In this document: positions 16,238 to 24,885 of the stretch, in pieces
Numbering within the stretch: position 1 is the first letter of the stretch
How the letters are laid out: each line of letters starts with the position of its first letter
NCBI GenBank assembly: GCA_944393375.1
Contig: CALXZX010000017.1
Coordinates: forward strand, 1-33,161
Source of the DNA: an uncultured Clostridia bacterium
GTDB taxonomy: Bacteria; Bacillota; Clostridia; TANB77; CAG-508
Reading direction: 5' to 3'
DNA: 33,161 nt
The notes under the pieces: generated by a model
The model's database searches: none
What the model was told of the DNA's origin: nothing
The model's input: only the letters and a program-made list of their open reading frames with translations
Position numbers and translations under genes: made by a program

Positions 16238-17341
16238 CTAATTATTAGCACTTTTTTTAATCTTCAATTGCATAATTGTTCTATTTAAAATTTCTTGATT
16301 TTTTTCTTCTATTTGTGATTTTGCTTGTTCCAATGTAATTTTATCATTTACAAAAAGTTCTGCTAAAGAATTGATTAGTCCAATACTTCCTTTTTCTAAA
16401 TTACTTTGTATAGCATCTTCTATTTCAGATACACTTAATTTTTCCTTTCTAATAATTCCTGCAACAATATTATCTACTACCATTACCTCTGGAACTAAAA
16501 CCAATTTTCCGTCTATTCCTTTTAATAACCTTTGTGAAACAACAAGTTTTAATAATGCAGATAATAAATATTTTACACTTGCTTGGTCTCTCACTTCATA
16601 GAAGTTTATCATTCTATCGATTGTTTCTGCACAAGATTTTGTATGCAATGTTCCAACAACTAAATGTCCTGATTCTGCCATTTCAATTGCTGCTTCCATA
16701 GTAGTTCTGTCTCTAATCTCTCCAATAACTAGGATATCACAGTCCTCTCTTAAAGAGTTTTTTACACCATCACTAAAAGTTAATACATCTCTACCTTTTC
16801 CTACTTCTTTTTGTACAATTAAAGATTTTTTAGAATGATGTTTATACTCAATTGGGTTTTCTAAAGTTAATATCTTTTTATTTTGGTTTTCATTAATATA
16901 ATCTATCATAGAATTTAGTGTTGTACTTTTACCAGAGTTTGTTTTTCCTGTAACTAGGATTAAGCCTTGTGGTTGATATGTCATTCTTCTTACAACATCT
17001 GGAATCCCTAAAGATTCATAAGGTGGCAATTCATTTTTTATCAATCTTAATGTACAAGTCGGAATATCATCAGAAGATGAAATATTTACTCTTAAACGAA
17101 TATCTTTATATTCATATGATAAATCTAGTTTTCTAGTAGAATTATATACTTCATCCTTATCTACATTTCCTCTTACTAAATAATCATATGCCTCTGTCAT
17201 ATCTTCTTCTGTCAATTCCTTCATATCTTCTATTTCAATTAAATCTCTTGCAATTCTAAGCATTGGCTTGTTTCCACATATCATGTGAACATCTGATGCA
17301 TCTTTTTCTATTGCCATATCTAGGATTTTATCCATATTCAT
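16238..17341 (-). CDS. pilT: Pilus retraction ATPase PilT
   Basis: This 367-residue hexameric ATPase drives pilus retraction. Walker A is GKTNSGKST (132-140), the Asp box contains LENPIEY, Walker B is CDILVIGEIRD (201-211) and the His box is GHLVVGTLHT (225-234). The N-terminal PAS-like domain has the DASDVHM signature. It lacks the zinc motif of PilB, which supports a retraction rather than extension role. AAGGAGG lies nine bases before the ATG. A functional PilT implies twitching or DNA-uptake type dynamics. Confidence 0.92.
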   Translation of the reverse strand: MNMDKILDMAIEKDASDVHMICGNKPMLRIARDLIEIEDMKELTEEDMTEAYDYLVRGNVDKDEVYNSTRKLDLSYEYKDIRLRVNISSSDDIPTCTLRLIKNELPPYESLGIPDVVRRMTYQPQGLILVTGKTNSGKSTTLNSMIDYINENQNKKILTLENPIEYKHHSKKSLIVQKEVGKGRDVLTFSDGVKNSLREDCDILVIGEIRDRTTMEAAIEMAESGHLVVGTLHTKSCAETIDRMINFYEVRDQASVKYLLSALLKLVVSQRLLKGIDGKLVLVPEVMVVDNIVAGIIRKEKLSVSEIEDAIQSNLEKGSIGLINSLAELFVNDKITLEQAKSQIEEKNQEILNRTIMQLKIKKSANN

Positions 17342-17396
17342 TTTTCAATTCCTCCTTAGTCTTTAGATAAATATTAGACTATCTATTTTCGTAAAA

Positions 17397-19028
17397 TTAG
17401 AAAAACAATAATTTTTTATTTAATTCTTCTAATGTGGTCTCTCCTTTTAAGACTTTTCTAATTCCGTCTACAATCAATGGTCTATAATTTTCTTCTAACG
17501 CTTTTCTTCTAATTTCCATACTGGATGCTCCTGAAACAATTAATTCTTTCAGTTCATCTGTGATATTTAAAATTTCAAAAATTCCAATTCTATCATAAAA
17601 ACCTGTTCCATTACAATAATCACAACCTAGTGAATCATAGGTTTTCATATCTTTTAAATCCACTTTTTCTCCATATTTTTCTAATATATTGGTTATGATA
17701 TCTTTTTCTTCTTTAGTAAACTCCCTTTCACGTTTACATTTCGGACAAATTCTTCTTACCAATCTTTGTGAAATAGCTGTTGCTAGTGTACTTGCAATAT
17801 CATAATCTGATACACCGATTTTTCTTAATCTATTAATAACCTCTATACTATCAATTGTATGAATCGTTGATAATACATAATGTCCTGTTTGTCCAGCTTG
17901 TATTGCAATTTCTGCTGTTTCTCTATCTCTAATTTCTCCCACCAAAATAATATCTGGGTCTTGTCTTAATACAGTTCTTAATGCGCCTGCAAAGGTTGTC
18001 CTATTATCAATTTCTATTTGGTTTAATCCCGGAATTCGAATTTCAACCGGGTCTTCTATTGTTGTAATATTAATTTCTGGTTTGTTTAAATAATCAATAA
18101 TACTATACAAAGAAGTTGTTTTACCTTCTCCTGTTGGTGCTGCCATAATGGTAATACTATTTCTCTTATTAACACTCTTTTTAAATTCTTCTTCTTCTCC
18201 ATAATATCCTAAATCAAATATATTTTTGATGTTGGCATTTTTCTTTAATAACCTTAAAACAAATTTTTCTCCATAGACATTTGGTTGTGAAGATACACGG
18301 ATATTATAATCTTCATAAAGTAGAATTCTACCATCTTGTGATTCTTGTTTTTCTTGATGCATATTTGAAATCGCTTTTAATCTTCCGATGATTTGTTGTT
18401 GTTTTTCTTTATCTAGATTAGCTGCTGTAAATAATTCCCCATCAATTCTGTATCTAACACGAATAGAAGTTGCCATTGGCTCTATATGGATGTCACTTGC
18501 TCTTTTCTCAATTCCTGTTTTTATAATACTATCAACTAAATTGATAACGGTTACTCCTGATTCATTAATATCTGTTGTTGCCTTTCCCTCTAGAGATTTT
18601 AAAATCTGAACTATATCTTTTTCAAAGGTTATATATGTCTCCATAATTAAACCTTTGTTTAGAAGTAATAATCGGATAGCTTCTATACTTCTTCTATTAA
18701 CAGTATTTGCAAAACATACTTTAATTTTTCCATTTTCAATTTCAAATGGAATTGCTTTGTTTTTCTTAGCAATATCTAAAGATATATATTCCTCTATATC
18801 GATTTTTATAGAGCTTTTACTTAATAAAGTTCCCTTTTCTCCTAATATTTCTCCAATTGCTGTAATTAATTTATATGGGTCACATACATCTAATTCATAT
18901 AAACAATCACCAATTTTTACATTAGGATGTTGCCTTTGATACTCTAATGCTCTTTCAATGTCTTCTTCATCTACTATTCCTCTCTTTACTAGTTCTACAC
19001 CAATTGGTTGTCTTCTTTTTAAATCCAT
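17397..19028 (-). CDS. pilB: Pilus extension ATPase PilB (GspE family)
   Basis: This 543-residue ATPase powers pilus assembly. It has an N-terminal GspE/MshEN-like domain (about 1-130), the RASDIHIEP signature, Walker A APTGEGKTT (about 297-305), Walker B DIILVGEIRD (about 359-368) and the four-Cys zinc site CPKC...CDYC (Cys428, 431, 469, 472). I start at ATG 19028, seven bases after GAGGTG; a TTG two codons upstream is less likely. The first Lys-to-Ser change in the usual GPTGSGKTT loop does not touch catalytic residues. Confidence 0.94.
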   Translation of the reverse strand: MDLKRRQPIGVELVKRGIVDEEDIERALEYQRQHPNVKIGDCLYELDVCDPYKLITAIGEILGEKGTLLSKSSIKIDIEEYISLDIAKKNKAIPFEIENGKIKVCFANTVNRRSIEAIRLLLLNKGLIMETYITFEKDIVQILKSLEGKATTDINESGVTVINLVDSIIKTGIEKRASDIHIEPMATSIRVRYRIDGELFTAANLDKEKQQQIIGRLKAISNMHQEKQESQDGRILLYEDYNIRVSSQPNVYGEKFVLRLLKKNANIKNIFDLGYYGEEEEFKKSVNKRNSITIMAAPTGEGKTTSLYSIIDYLNKPEINITTIEDPVEIRIPGLNQIEIDNRTTFAGALRTVLRQDPDIILVGEIRDRETAEIAIQAGQTGHYVLSTIHTIDSIEVINRLRKIGVSDYDIASTLATAISQRLVRRICPKCKREREFTKEEKDIITNILEKYGEKVDLKDMKTYDSLGCDYCNGTGFYDRIGIFEILNITDELKELIVSGASSMEIRRKALEENYRPLIVDGIRKVLKGETTLEELNKKLLFF

Positions 19029-19053
19029 ATCCAAACACCTCTTTCACAGTTTT

Positions 19054-19566
19054 TTAATCTATTAACGTATAGGTTGTCGTTCTTTCAAAATCCTTTCCTG
19101 TTATGGTAACCGTTATGGTTGTTTTTCCATTTGTTTCTTTCTTACTATTAAAAGTACAACCTGTTATATTTTGTGCAATTTTTATCTGATTCATATATAT
19201 CGCTTGATTTTGTGGTATATATGTATATTGGTTTCCACTTGAAAAAATAATATAAGTTTGTCTATCATCTTCTGGATTGTTTTGTATTTCTTCTACTGTA
19301 TCACTTTCTGTTTGCGTTATAATTGTATCTCCAGTATCTGCATCTATCTTTCCAATCTCTAGTAATTTATTTCCTTTTTTATTTACTTCTTCTGTAAAAT
19401 AAGAATTAAATTTTGTATATTGTTGATTTAAATCTTCACTTACAGAATTAATGTCTACATTTGTGTAAAAATAGGATGTTAAAACAGTAATAACAGATAC
19501 GACAATAAGCATCACAATCACATATATTGTTATAGATATTAAAGTAATACCTTTTTGACTTTGCAT
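19054..19566 (-). CDS. Minor pilin / pseudopilin
   Basis: This 170-residue protein has a prepilin leader MQSQKG followed by ITLISITIYVIV and a 25-residue hydrophobic helix. The C-terminal globular part is Thr-rich with no family I can name. Mature position 5 is Ser and not the usual Glu. AAGGAG precedes the ATG. Its place between another pseudopilin and pilB suggests a tip or priming component of the pilus. Confidence 0.82.
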   Translation of the reverse strand: MQSQKGITLISITIYVIVMLIVVSVITVLTSYFYTNVDINSVSEDLNQQYTKFNSYFTEEVNKKGNKLLEIGKIDADTGDTIITQTESDTVEEIQNNPEDDRQTYIIFSSGNQYTYIPQNQAIYMNQIKIAQNITGCTFNSKKETNGKTTITVTITGKDFERTTTYTLID

Positions 19567-19578
19567 GCTTTTCTCTCC

Positions 19579-19998
19579 TTAATCATTTTTTGTTATTACA
19601 GTTGATAATGCAACTGTTTGGTTAGTATCACCATCTTTATATGCTATTTCTACTGTAACTTGTTTTACCAAGCCTGAAACAGCATCTGTTTTTCCTGGTA
19701 AATTTGCATAGTCTGTTATAGTAATCTTTTTTGCATATCCTGTTGGATTAGTTCCTTCCATTATATTTGTAAAATCATTTGTTTCATTTGTATCTTGTAA
19801 ATCTGTAAAAGTTTGTGCCTTTAATCTTTCAATTTCACTTATTGCATAATTTGTTGCTTCTGTTCTTCTTTCCATAGAACTTGAATTTGTATTAATCATA
19901 TACATAATAGTAGCAATAATGGCAACAAATAATGTGATTAATATAATCGAAATTGTAATATCAATATTGGTGATTCCTTTTTCACTTTTTATTCTCAT
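19579..19998 (-). CDS. Minor pilin / pseudopilin, PilV-like
   Basis: This 139-residue protein begins MRIKSEKG and continues ITNIDITISIILITLFVA, a prepilin-like leader and helix. Mature position 5 is Asp, the only acidic residue at that place among the four pilins here. The segment NYAISEIERLKA after the helix is common in PilV/GspI-like proteins. I start at ATG 19998 after AGAAAGGA; an in-frame TTG at 20025 overlaps the end of the prepilin peptidase gene. Confidence 0.78.
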   Translation of the reverse strand: MRIKSEKGITNIDITISIILITLFVAIIATIMYMINTNSSSMERRTEATNYAISEIERLKAQTFTDLQDTNETNDFTNIMEGTNPTGYAKKITITDYANLPGKTDAVSGLVKQVTVEIAYKDGDTNQTVALSTVITKND

Positions 19999-20014
19999 TA
20001 GACATTCCTTTCTA

Positions 20015-20830
20015 TTAACCTCCAAATTTATATAAACTCAATATAAATATATAATTTAATATATTTGATATAGCTAACAAAAATCCATAACGAATATTGG
20101 CTCCATAGTCTTTTGCTTCTTTTCTTACCCTTTTTCTTATATTTTTTATCTTATGTAGCAAAAAGTTAAATGCTACAACTAATGCTGTCATAATAATAGT
20201 ATTGATGGTTACATATTCTCCAGTGAATATACTCATTGTAATTATAGTTAGTATTATTCCATTTACATAACTATTTTTTGCATATCGCTTTAATGTGATA
20301 ACATCTAAAGCTAATATACATGCATAAATAATTAAATATATGATATATCTATATATACTAGCATTTTCTACTACACATAGATATACTATATATGCAATAG
20401 CTATAACAACACCATACATAGATATTGATTTTTCTATTTTTCTATTTTCTAAGTCAATTCCTGCCATAATAAAAATGAAACACAAATAAAGTGCTAAAAA
20501 TGCACTCTCTGCCAAAACATTTGGTTCTAAATTATCCATACGAACATTCATAAAATATGCTACTAACACAAATATAAAACCTGATAAAATTTCTAAAATA
20601 AGATATCTTGGTCTTATTTTCTTTTTACAATATCTACATTTTCCTAATAAAAAGATATAACTAAATACAGGTATTAAGTCTAAAAAGCCTAATTTATGAT
20701 TACAATTTGGACAATATGAATGTGTATGTGTAATATCTTGATTTTTTGGTATTCTATGGATAGCTAAAGTAAAAAAACTACCAAATACAGTTCCCATTAT
20801 GAATATTAATATATATAGTAGTATATCCAT
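20015..20830 (-). CDS. pilD: Prepilin peptidase PilD-like, second Asp replaced
   Basis: This 271-residue polytopic protein belongs to the A24 prepilin peptidase/N-methyltransferase family. It has the N-terminal GSFF...HRIP motif, a zinc-type pair of CxxC motifs (Cys40, Cys43, Cys65, Cys68) around LGFLDLIPVFSY, and the first catalytic Asp126 in GIDLENR. The second Asp lies in GxGDxK, about 64 residues later, in known members; here that place reads SYVNGI with Asn190. The closing IRYGFLLAIS at 246-255 fits the usual iPFGPfL block. It is 108 bases or more downstream of the pilin genes. Either the enzyme is divergent or it is inactive. Confidence 0.85.
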   Translation of the reverse strand: MDILLYILIFIMGTVFGSFFTLAIHRIPKNQDITHTHSYCPNCNHKLGFLDLIPVFSYIFLLGKCRYCKKKIRPRYLILEILSGFIFVLVAYFMNVRMDNLEPNVLAESAFLALYLCFIFIMAGIDLENRKIEKSISMYGVVIAIAYIVYLCVVENASIYRYIIYLIIYACILALDVITLKRYAKNSYVNGIILTIITMSIFTGEYVTINTIIMTALVVAFNFLLHKIKNIRKRVRKEAKDYGANIRYGFLLAISNILNYIFILSLYKFGG

Positions 20831-20920
20831 TTTCTCTCCTTCTAATTCTTGCTTTACATCTGTTACCTAAAACTATTCATCTGTTTTTCTATTTTCATTT
20901 TATGCATTTTTTAATATTTA

Positions 20921-20950
20921 AGCCATACACACTCTAGTGTGCGTATGGCT
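20921..20950 (-). terminator. Hairpin between the pilin genes and pilD
   Basis: AGCCATAC (20921-20928) pairs with GTATGGCT (20943-20950), with an inner ACAC/GTGT pairing. In the minus direction the following T-tract is weak, so it probably attenuates or protects pilin mRNA and lets some transcription continue to the assembly genes. Confidence 0.55.
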
Positions 20951-20966
20951 TTTAGTTTTATTTTTT

Positions 20967-21431
20967 TTACTCTGTTGCTGCTGTTGGTCGTTCTTCTGTC
21001 ATTTTACCTGATTCAGATTCAACATAAAATGTATAATCATCACTTCCAATTTTCAATTCAACAGTATAATACGCAGGTACTACAACAACTTGTGCTTCAT
21101 CTTCGCCTTCCGTTTGTGCTGGTGTTTCTGCTGCACTAGTAACTGTTACATTGCTGTTATTTCCTGTAACTAAACTTTTTAGATTAGCTTCATTAATTAC
21201 ATCTTCATCTCCCTCATAAGTAGGATCTAATTTGTTAGATAATATTTCTGAAAGTGCTAATTTTAATGCTTCTTCAGCCTCTGCCTTTGTTGTAGCTTCT
21301 TGTGCATCACCTGCTCTTGTAAGAATTCCATTATCTCCTGTAAGCATTGCAATTGATACCCCTGCTAAAATTAATAAAACAATAATTGTGATTACTAAAG
21401 CGATTAAAGTAATACCTTTTTGGTTTTTCAT
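20967..21431 (-). CDS. pilA: Type IV pilin, copy A
   Basis: This 154-residue prepilin has a short leader MKNQKG, then ITLIALVITIIVLL and a helix running into LTGDNGILTRAGDAQ. The C-terminal domain is acidic with several Ala/Glu stretches. Mature position 5 is Ala. Its first 44 codons are almost identical in DNA to those of copy B, with about five differences in 133 bases, and then the two diverge fully. AGGAGG precedes the ATG. With copy B it is a likely major pilin. Confidence 0.88.
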   Translation of the reverse strand: MKNQKGITLIALVITIIVLLILAGVSIAMLTGDNGILTRAGDAQEATTKAEAEEALKLALSEILSNKLDPTYEGDEDVINEANLKSLVTGNNSNVTVTSAAETPAQTEGEDEAQVVVVPAYYTVELKIGSDDYTFYVESESGKMTEERPTAATE

Positions 21432-21450
21432 TATTGATTCCTCCTTTTAT

Positions 21451-21873
21451 TTAATTAATTGCGCCTGTATTAATATTAACTTTATATATTTTTGTATCAT
21501 CACCAAATTTTACATCTAATGTTGATGTAGATGAACTATTATCTGTTACTAAAACTTCACCTTTTTCATCTGCTGTTCCAGTTGAAATAATTGTATAATC
21601 AGAACTTGCTGCTTTGATTGCATTTTCCAAAGCCGATTTAGTTATAGTTAAAGAATCTGCTCCTGATATATAATATTCTGTTATACAATCAGATACTGCC
21701 AATTTTAATACTTCTTCATTAGTGCTTGTAACAGTTGCTTCTTGAGCATCACCTGCTCTTGTAAGAATTCCATTATCTCCTGTAAGCATTGCAATTGACA
21801 CCCCTGCTAAAATTAATAAAACAATAATGGTGATTACTAAAGCGATTAAAGTAATACCTCTTTGGTTTCTCAT
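21451..21873 (-). CDS. pilA: Type IV pilin, copy B
   Basis: This 140-residue prepilin starts MRNQRG and shares the helix and the LTGDNGILTRAGDAQEAT segment with copy A, 19 bases downstream. The C-terminal half is unrelated at sequence level, Ser/Thr-rich and has one Cys. AAGGAGG precedes the ATG. The pattern of an identical 5' end with divergent 3' end points to duplication with later divergence or to repeated gene conversion of the helix. Confidence 0.88.
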   Translation of the reverse strand: MRNQRGITLIALVITIIVLLILAGVSIAMLTGDNGILTRAGDAQEATVTSTNEEVLKLAVSDCITEYYISGADSLTITKSALENAIKAASSDYTIISTGTADEKGEVLVTDNSSSTSTLDVKFGDDTKIYKVNINTGAIN

Positions 21874-21944
21874 TTTTTATCCTCCTTTTCTTTTGAAATA
21901 AATTTATATATATAATTTATGTTTAAAAAACATAACATTAATAA

Positions 21945-22379
21945 CTATTTTGTTCCTGTATCAGGATAGTATGCTGAACCTCCTGAACTAGTTGTATTAT
22001 TTGTTCCTGTTGAACTTCCTGAATTTGTGTTGCCACTTGCTCCAGTTGAACTACCATTTGGTGTTGTATCCTCTCCAGAAGTTGTTGTTTCAGTATATGG
22101 TGAAAATGGATTTGGTTTTCCTGGCACATACGTATTGATTCTTTCATAATTGTCTAAATCTGTTGAATCAACACTATATGTTAAAATAACTTCATCATTT
22201 TCAACATCTTCACTTTTACTCAATTCTTCTTGTACTGATGCTGGTGTTGTATATGATACCTCATCTGGTACAATCTTATTACTTGGCACATATTCATATA
22301 ATAATACACCAAGTATTAATATAATTGCTAAACATAATAATAGCATAATAATAATTTCTTTTATAACTTTCTTAGCCAT
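21945..22379 (-). CDS. PilP-like membrane protein
   Basis: This 144-residue protein has one N-terminal helix (about 8-30), a short soluble part with YVPGKPNPFSPY near residues 85-95, and a Ser/Gly/Thr/Asn-rich tail ending YYPDTGTK. The NPF segment resembles the RDPF box of PilP proteins, and it follows pilO as pilP does in classical operons. PilP normally links the inner complex to the secretin, which a one-membrane cell lacks, so here it may only stabilise PilN-PilO. AAGGAG precedes the ATG. Confidence 0.6.
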   Translation of the reverse strand: MAKKVIKEIIIMLLLCLAIILILGVLLYEYVPSNKIVPDEVSYTTPASVQEELSKSEDVENDEVILTYSVDSTDLDNYERINTYVPGKPNPFSPYTETTTSGEDTTPNGSSTGASGNTNSGSSTGTNNTTSSGGSAYYPDTGTK

Positions 22380-22390
22380 AATACACTCCT

Positions 22391-23119
22391 TTACTGATTA
22401 GATGTGTTTGTTGTATTAGTACTATTTGTTGCATTCGTTGTGTTTGTTGTATTAGCTGTACTATTTGTGCTATTTGTATTTGTGTTATTCGTATTATTTC
22501 CATTTGTTGAATTACTTGTATTTGTATCAATTGAAGATATGCCTTCAATTGGTATATTTTTACATATAAAAGTTGCTTTTAATGAAGAAGTAGATTCCCC
22601 TGCTGTCATTGAAAATTGTTCAATTTTAAAAGCTAAATCTGAATCATCTTCTATATCTCTAATAAATTCACATATACCAACATAACTTCCAACAGCAGTA
22701 AAGTTTAAGTCATAGACATTTTGTCCACCTGTTCCAGCAGTCAAAGATATATCTATACTGACTCCTTCACTTGTTGCATGTGTACCAATTTCTGTCCATA
22801 AAAAGTCCAAAGTATAATTTGACAATTGACTTGCTGTTTGAACATCTCCAGTATCACTTACTGCTACCATATCTTGATATGTGGTTTTTTGTTGTTCTAA
22901 CTGTTTCATACTTGCATTTACTTCACTAACTTTTCCAGGGAATGTAGAACTTGCAAGTCTAGTAGCTTGGGTAACTGTTTCATCTAATGCTGCATTTTCA
23001 TCTTGTATTTTGGTTATTCCCCAAACACTAAATCCTCCAATTTCTAATCCATTAATAATGGTAAAAATCGTTAGTGCTAATACAAGTGCGATTAAAATAA
23101 GTATTAATAATTTTTTCAT
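22391..23119 (-). CDS. pilO: Type IV pilus assembly protein PilO
   Basis: This 242-residue protein has an N-terminal helix (about 3-24), a coiled segment (about 40-85) and a ferredoxin-like domain ending in ATFICKNIPIE, the PilO plan. PilO forms the alignment complex with PilN and PilM. Its ATG overlaps the stop codon of pilMN (ATGA), so translation is coupled. After about residue 196 comes a tail of almost only Asn, Thr and Ser (about 46 residues), unusual for the family, likely a flexible or glycosylated spacer in the wall. Confidence 0.85.
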   Translation of the reverse strand: MKKLLILILIALVLALTIFTIINGLEIGGFSVWGITKIQDENAALDETVTQATRLASSTFPGKVSEVNASMKQLEQQKTTYQDMVAVSDTGDVQTASQLSNYTLDFLWTEIGTHATSEGVSIDISLTAGTGGQNVYDLNFTAVGSYVGICEFIRDIEDDSDLAFKIEQFSMTAGESTSSLKATFICKNIPIEGISSIDTNTSNSTNGNNTNNTNTNSTNSTANTTNTTNATNSTNTTNTSNQ

Positions 23120-24735
23120 GGTAAATCTCCTTCTATGGTTACTTTAATCACATTGTTTTCTTGTTGTCCTGAAGTAGAAATTACATTTGTTAAATACATT
23201 TCAGTATCCAATTTTGCCTTAAACATACCTAATTGTTCATATTTGTTTGATTGTGCTTGAATAACTATATGCGTTCCTGTTGTATTTTGTATAGATGTTA
23301 TTTGAACATTTTCTGGTATGATATACATAATTGAATTTAATAAGTTTGGTATTGCATCTCTTGTTTTGCTTGCATCTGTAAGTCTATCATTTAAGTCTTG
23401 TAAATTTTGAATCATTTCTGTGTAATCATTTGTTCTAGAATCTATCTTAGTTTTATCATCTTCTGCTAATTGAATTTGTGCATTTGTATGATTAATCGAT
23501 TCTTGTGCTTGTTGTTCCTTTTCTTCCATTTGGTTTTGTAATAATACTGAAAAACAACTATATATAACAAATAATATAATCAATCCTACTGCTGTTCTTA
23601 ATAAGCTAATTTCTGTTTTATCTAATTTTTCACCTAAGTCATTTGTAAACCAACCAGATGTTGCTAATTTACTTTTTTTCTCTTTTCCAGGATTCACTTC
23701 TATTTTTAGCCAATCTGGAATTTTATCATTAAAACTTTGCTTTTTAAAGTTGATTCCCTGTATTCCTTGTCCTACACCTGATAAAGCTAAAGATATTGCT
23801 GAATTTACTTCTATATAATCTTGTATGCTAATATCTTGGGTTGGATTAATAAAATATGGTTTTAAAATTTCACAATCTATTTCACTTAAATATTCTTGGA
23901 AATATAAATCCAAATTGTTAATTAGTGTTGCTGTTCCTGTCAAGTATACTTTACTAATTTTTTCTTGACTTTCATTAATGATTTTTCTTACATTTCCAAC
24001 AACTGTATATAATGTTGGCATAATGTCTTCTAAATATCCAATCTCTGTTTCTTGAAGGTCTTTTCCTTCTGAAGTATATATGGTTGTATTTTTACATATT
24101 TCATATGATTTTGCCATTGAATTTTCTTTTAAATTAATTTTTCTTAAAAATTCTTGGCTTCCTTCATCAAATACTTGAATGTCATATACATTTTCATCAA
24201 TAATTGTTGTAACTGTCGTATTATCTTCTATATTAACAATTAGATAATTTTCTTTTGGTCTTGTTTCTATTAAATTTGTAATTGCCATTGAAACAGGAAC
24301 AATATTTTCTAATTTATATTTTTCTAGTACCTGTGTTTTCTTTGTTAATTCTATTTTATTAGCTGCAATATGAATTACTTTTAATTTATCTTTATCTTCA
24401 GGATTTTTTGAAACAACATATCTCGTTTCAAAAACGTTTGGATTGTACCCTTGGTCACTACAATACATTTCAAACTCTGTTTTGATTGCTTTTGATAAAT
24501 CTTTATTACTTAATAATGCAAACATATCAAAATAATTATAAACTTCTTCAGATAAGTTGATACTAATTGGTGTTTTATAACTATATGTTTCCTCTATAAT
24601 TTGGTCAATTGTTTTTTCTAGATTATCGTAAAATTTCACACCAAAAGATTCTACTTTTATTTTCTCATGTTCTTTTGAAACTTTTGCATATTTAATTATA
24701 TTGCTTTCCACATATAACCCTAAACAGCTAGCCAT
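23116..24735 (-). CDS. Fused PilM-PilN pilus assembly protein
   Basis: This 539-residue protein joins two proteins that are usually separate. Residues 1-330 are an actin-like PilM domain (nucleotide-binding segments near IVNIEDNTT and VYLTGTATL). Residues about 378-399 form one transmembrane helix, followed by a coiled coil and a ferredoxin-like domain (VQITSIQNT onward), which is PilN. The short NPGKEKKSK region before the helix lies where the PilN N-terminal motif that docks into PilM would be. I start at ATG 24735 after AAGGAG; the frame runs upstream to 24831 without a ribosome site. It is the first gene of the pilus operon. Confidence 0.88.
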   Translation of the reverse strand: MASCLGLYVESNIIKYAKVSKEHEKIKVESFGVKFYDNLEKTIDQIIEETYSYKTPISINLSEEVYNYFDMFALLSNKDLSKAIKTEFEMYCSDQGYNPNVFETRYVVSKNPEDKDKLKVIHIAANKIELTKKTQVLEKYKLENIVPVSMAITNLIETRPKENYLIVNIEDNTTVTTIIDENVYDIQVFDEGSQEFLRKINLKENSMAKSYEICKNTTIYTSEGKDLQETEIGYLEDIMPTLYTVVGNVRKIINESQEKISKVYLTGTATLINNLDLYFQEYLSEIDCEILKPYFINPTQDISIQDYIEVNSAISLALSGVGQGIQGINFKKQSFNDKIPDWLKIEVNPGKEKKSKLATSGWFTNDLGEKLDKTEISLLRTAVGLIILFVIYSCFSVLLQNQMEEKEQQAQESINHTNAQIQLAEDDKTKIDSRTNDYTEMIQNLQDLNDRLTDASKTRDAIPNLLNSIMYIIPENVQITSIQNTTGTHIVIQAQSNKYEQLGMFKAKLDTEMYLTNVISTSGQQENNVIKVTIEGDLP

Positions 24736-24853
24736 CTTTTGCTCCTTTTTTATTTTTTTCTTTATTGCTATTTTTTGCACTTCATAAAATTTGATACTTG
24801 AATAAATTAGTAAGTTTCTTCTTTTTGACAAACATGCTAATTTATTCTAATTT

Positions 24854-24881
24854 ATTTTACCATTACTCTTACAAAAATCAA
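24854..24881 (-). promoter_or_regulatory. Candidate promoter of the pilus operon
   Basis: In the minus direction TTGATT (24876-24881) and TAAAAT (24854-24859) are 16 bases apart, starting four bases after the last of the four 11-bp boxes. A second weaker candidate is TTGTCA (24826-24831) with TAATTT (24804-24809). Confidence 0.45.
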
Positions 24882-24885
24882 TATA

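Noticed and set aside
22394..22530. Short repeated units that look like a tandem or CRISPR-like array
   Set aside because: They are the codons of the Asn/Thr/Ser tail of PilO, with no fixed repeat and spacer pattern.
24735..24831. Extra 32 N-terminal residues on PilMN
   Set aside because: The stretch is Lys-rich, has no ribosome site, and AAGGAG is well spaced before ATG 24735, where the PilM fold begins.
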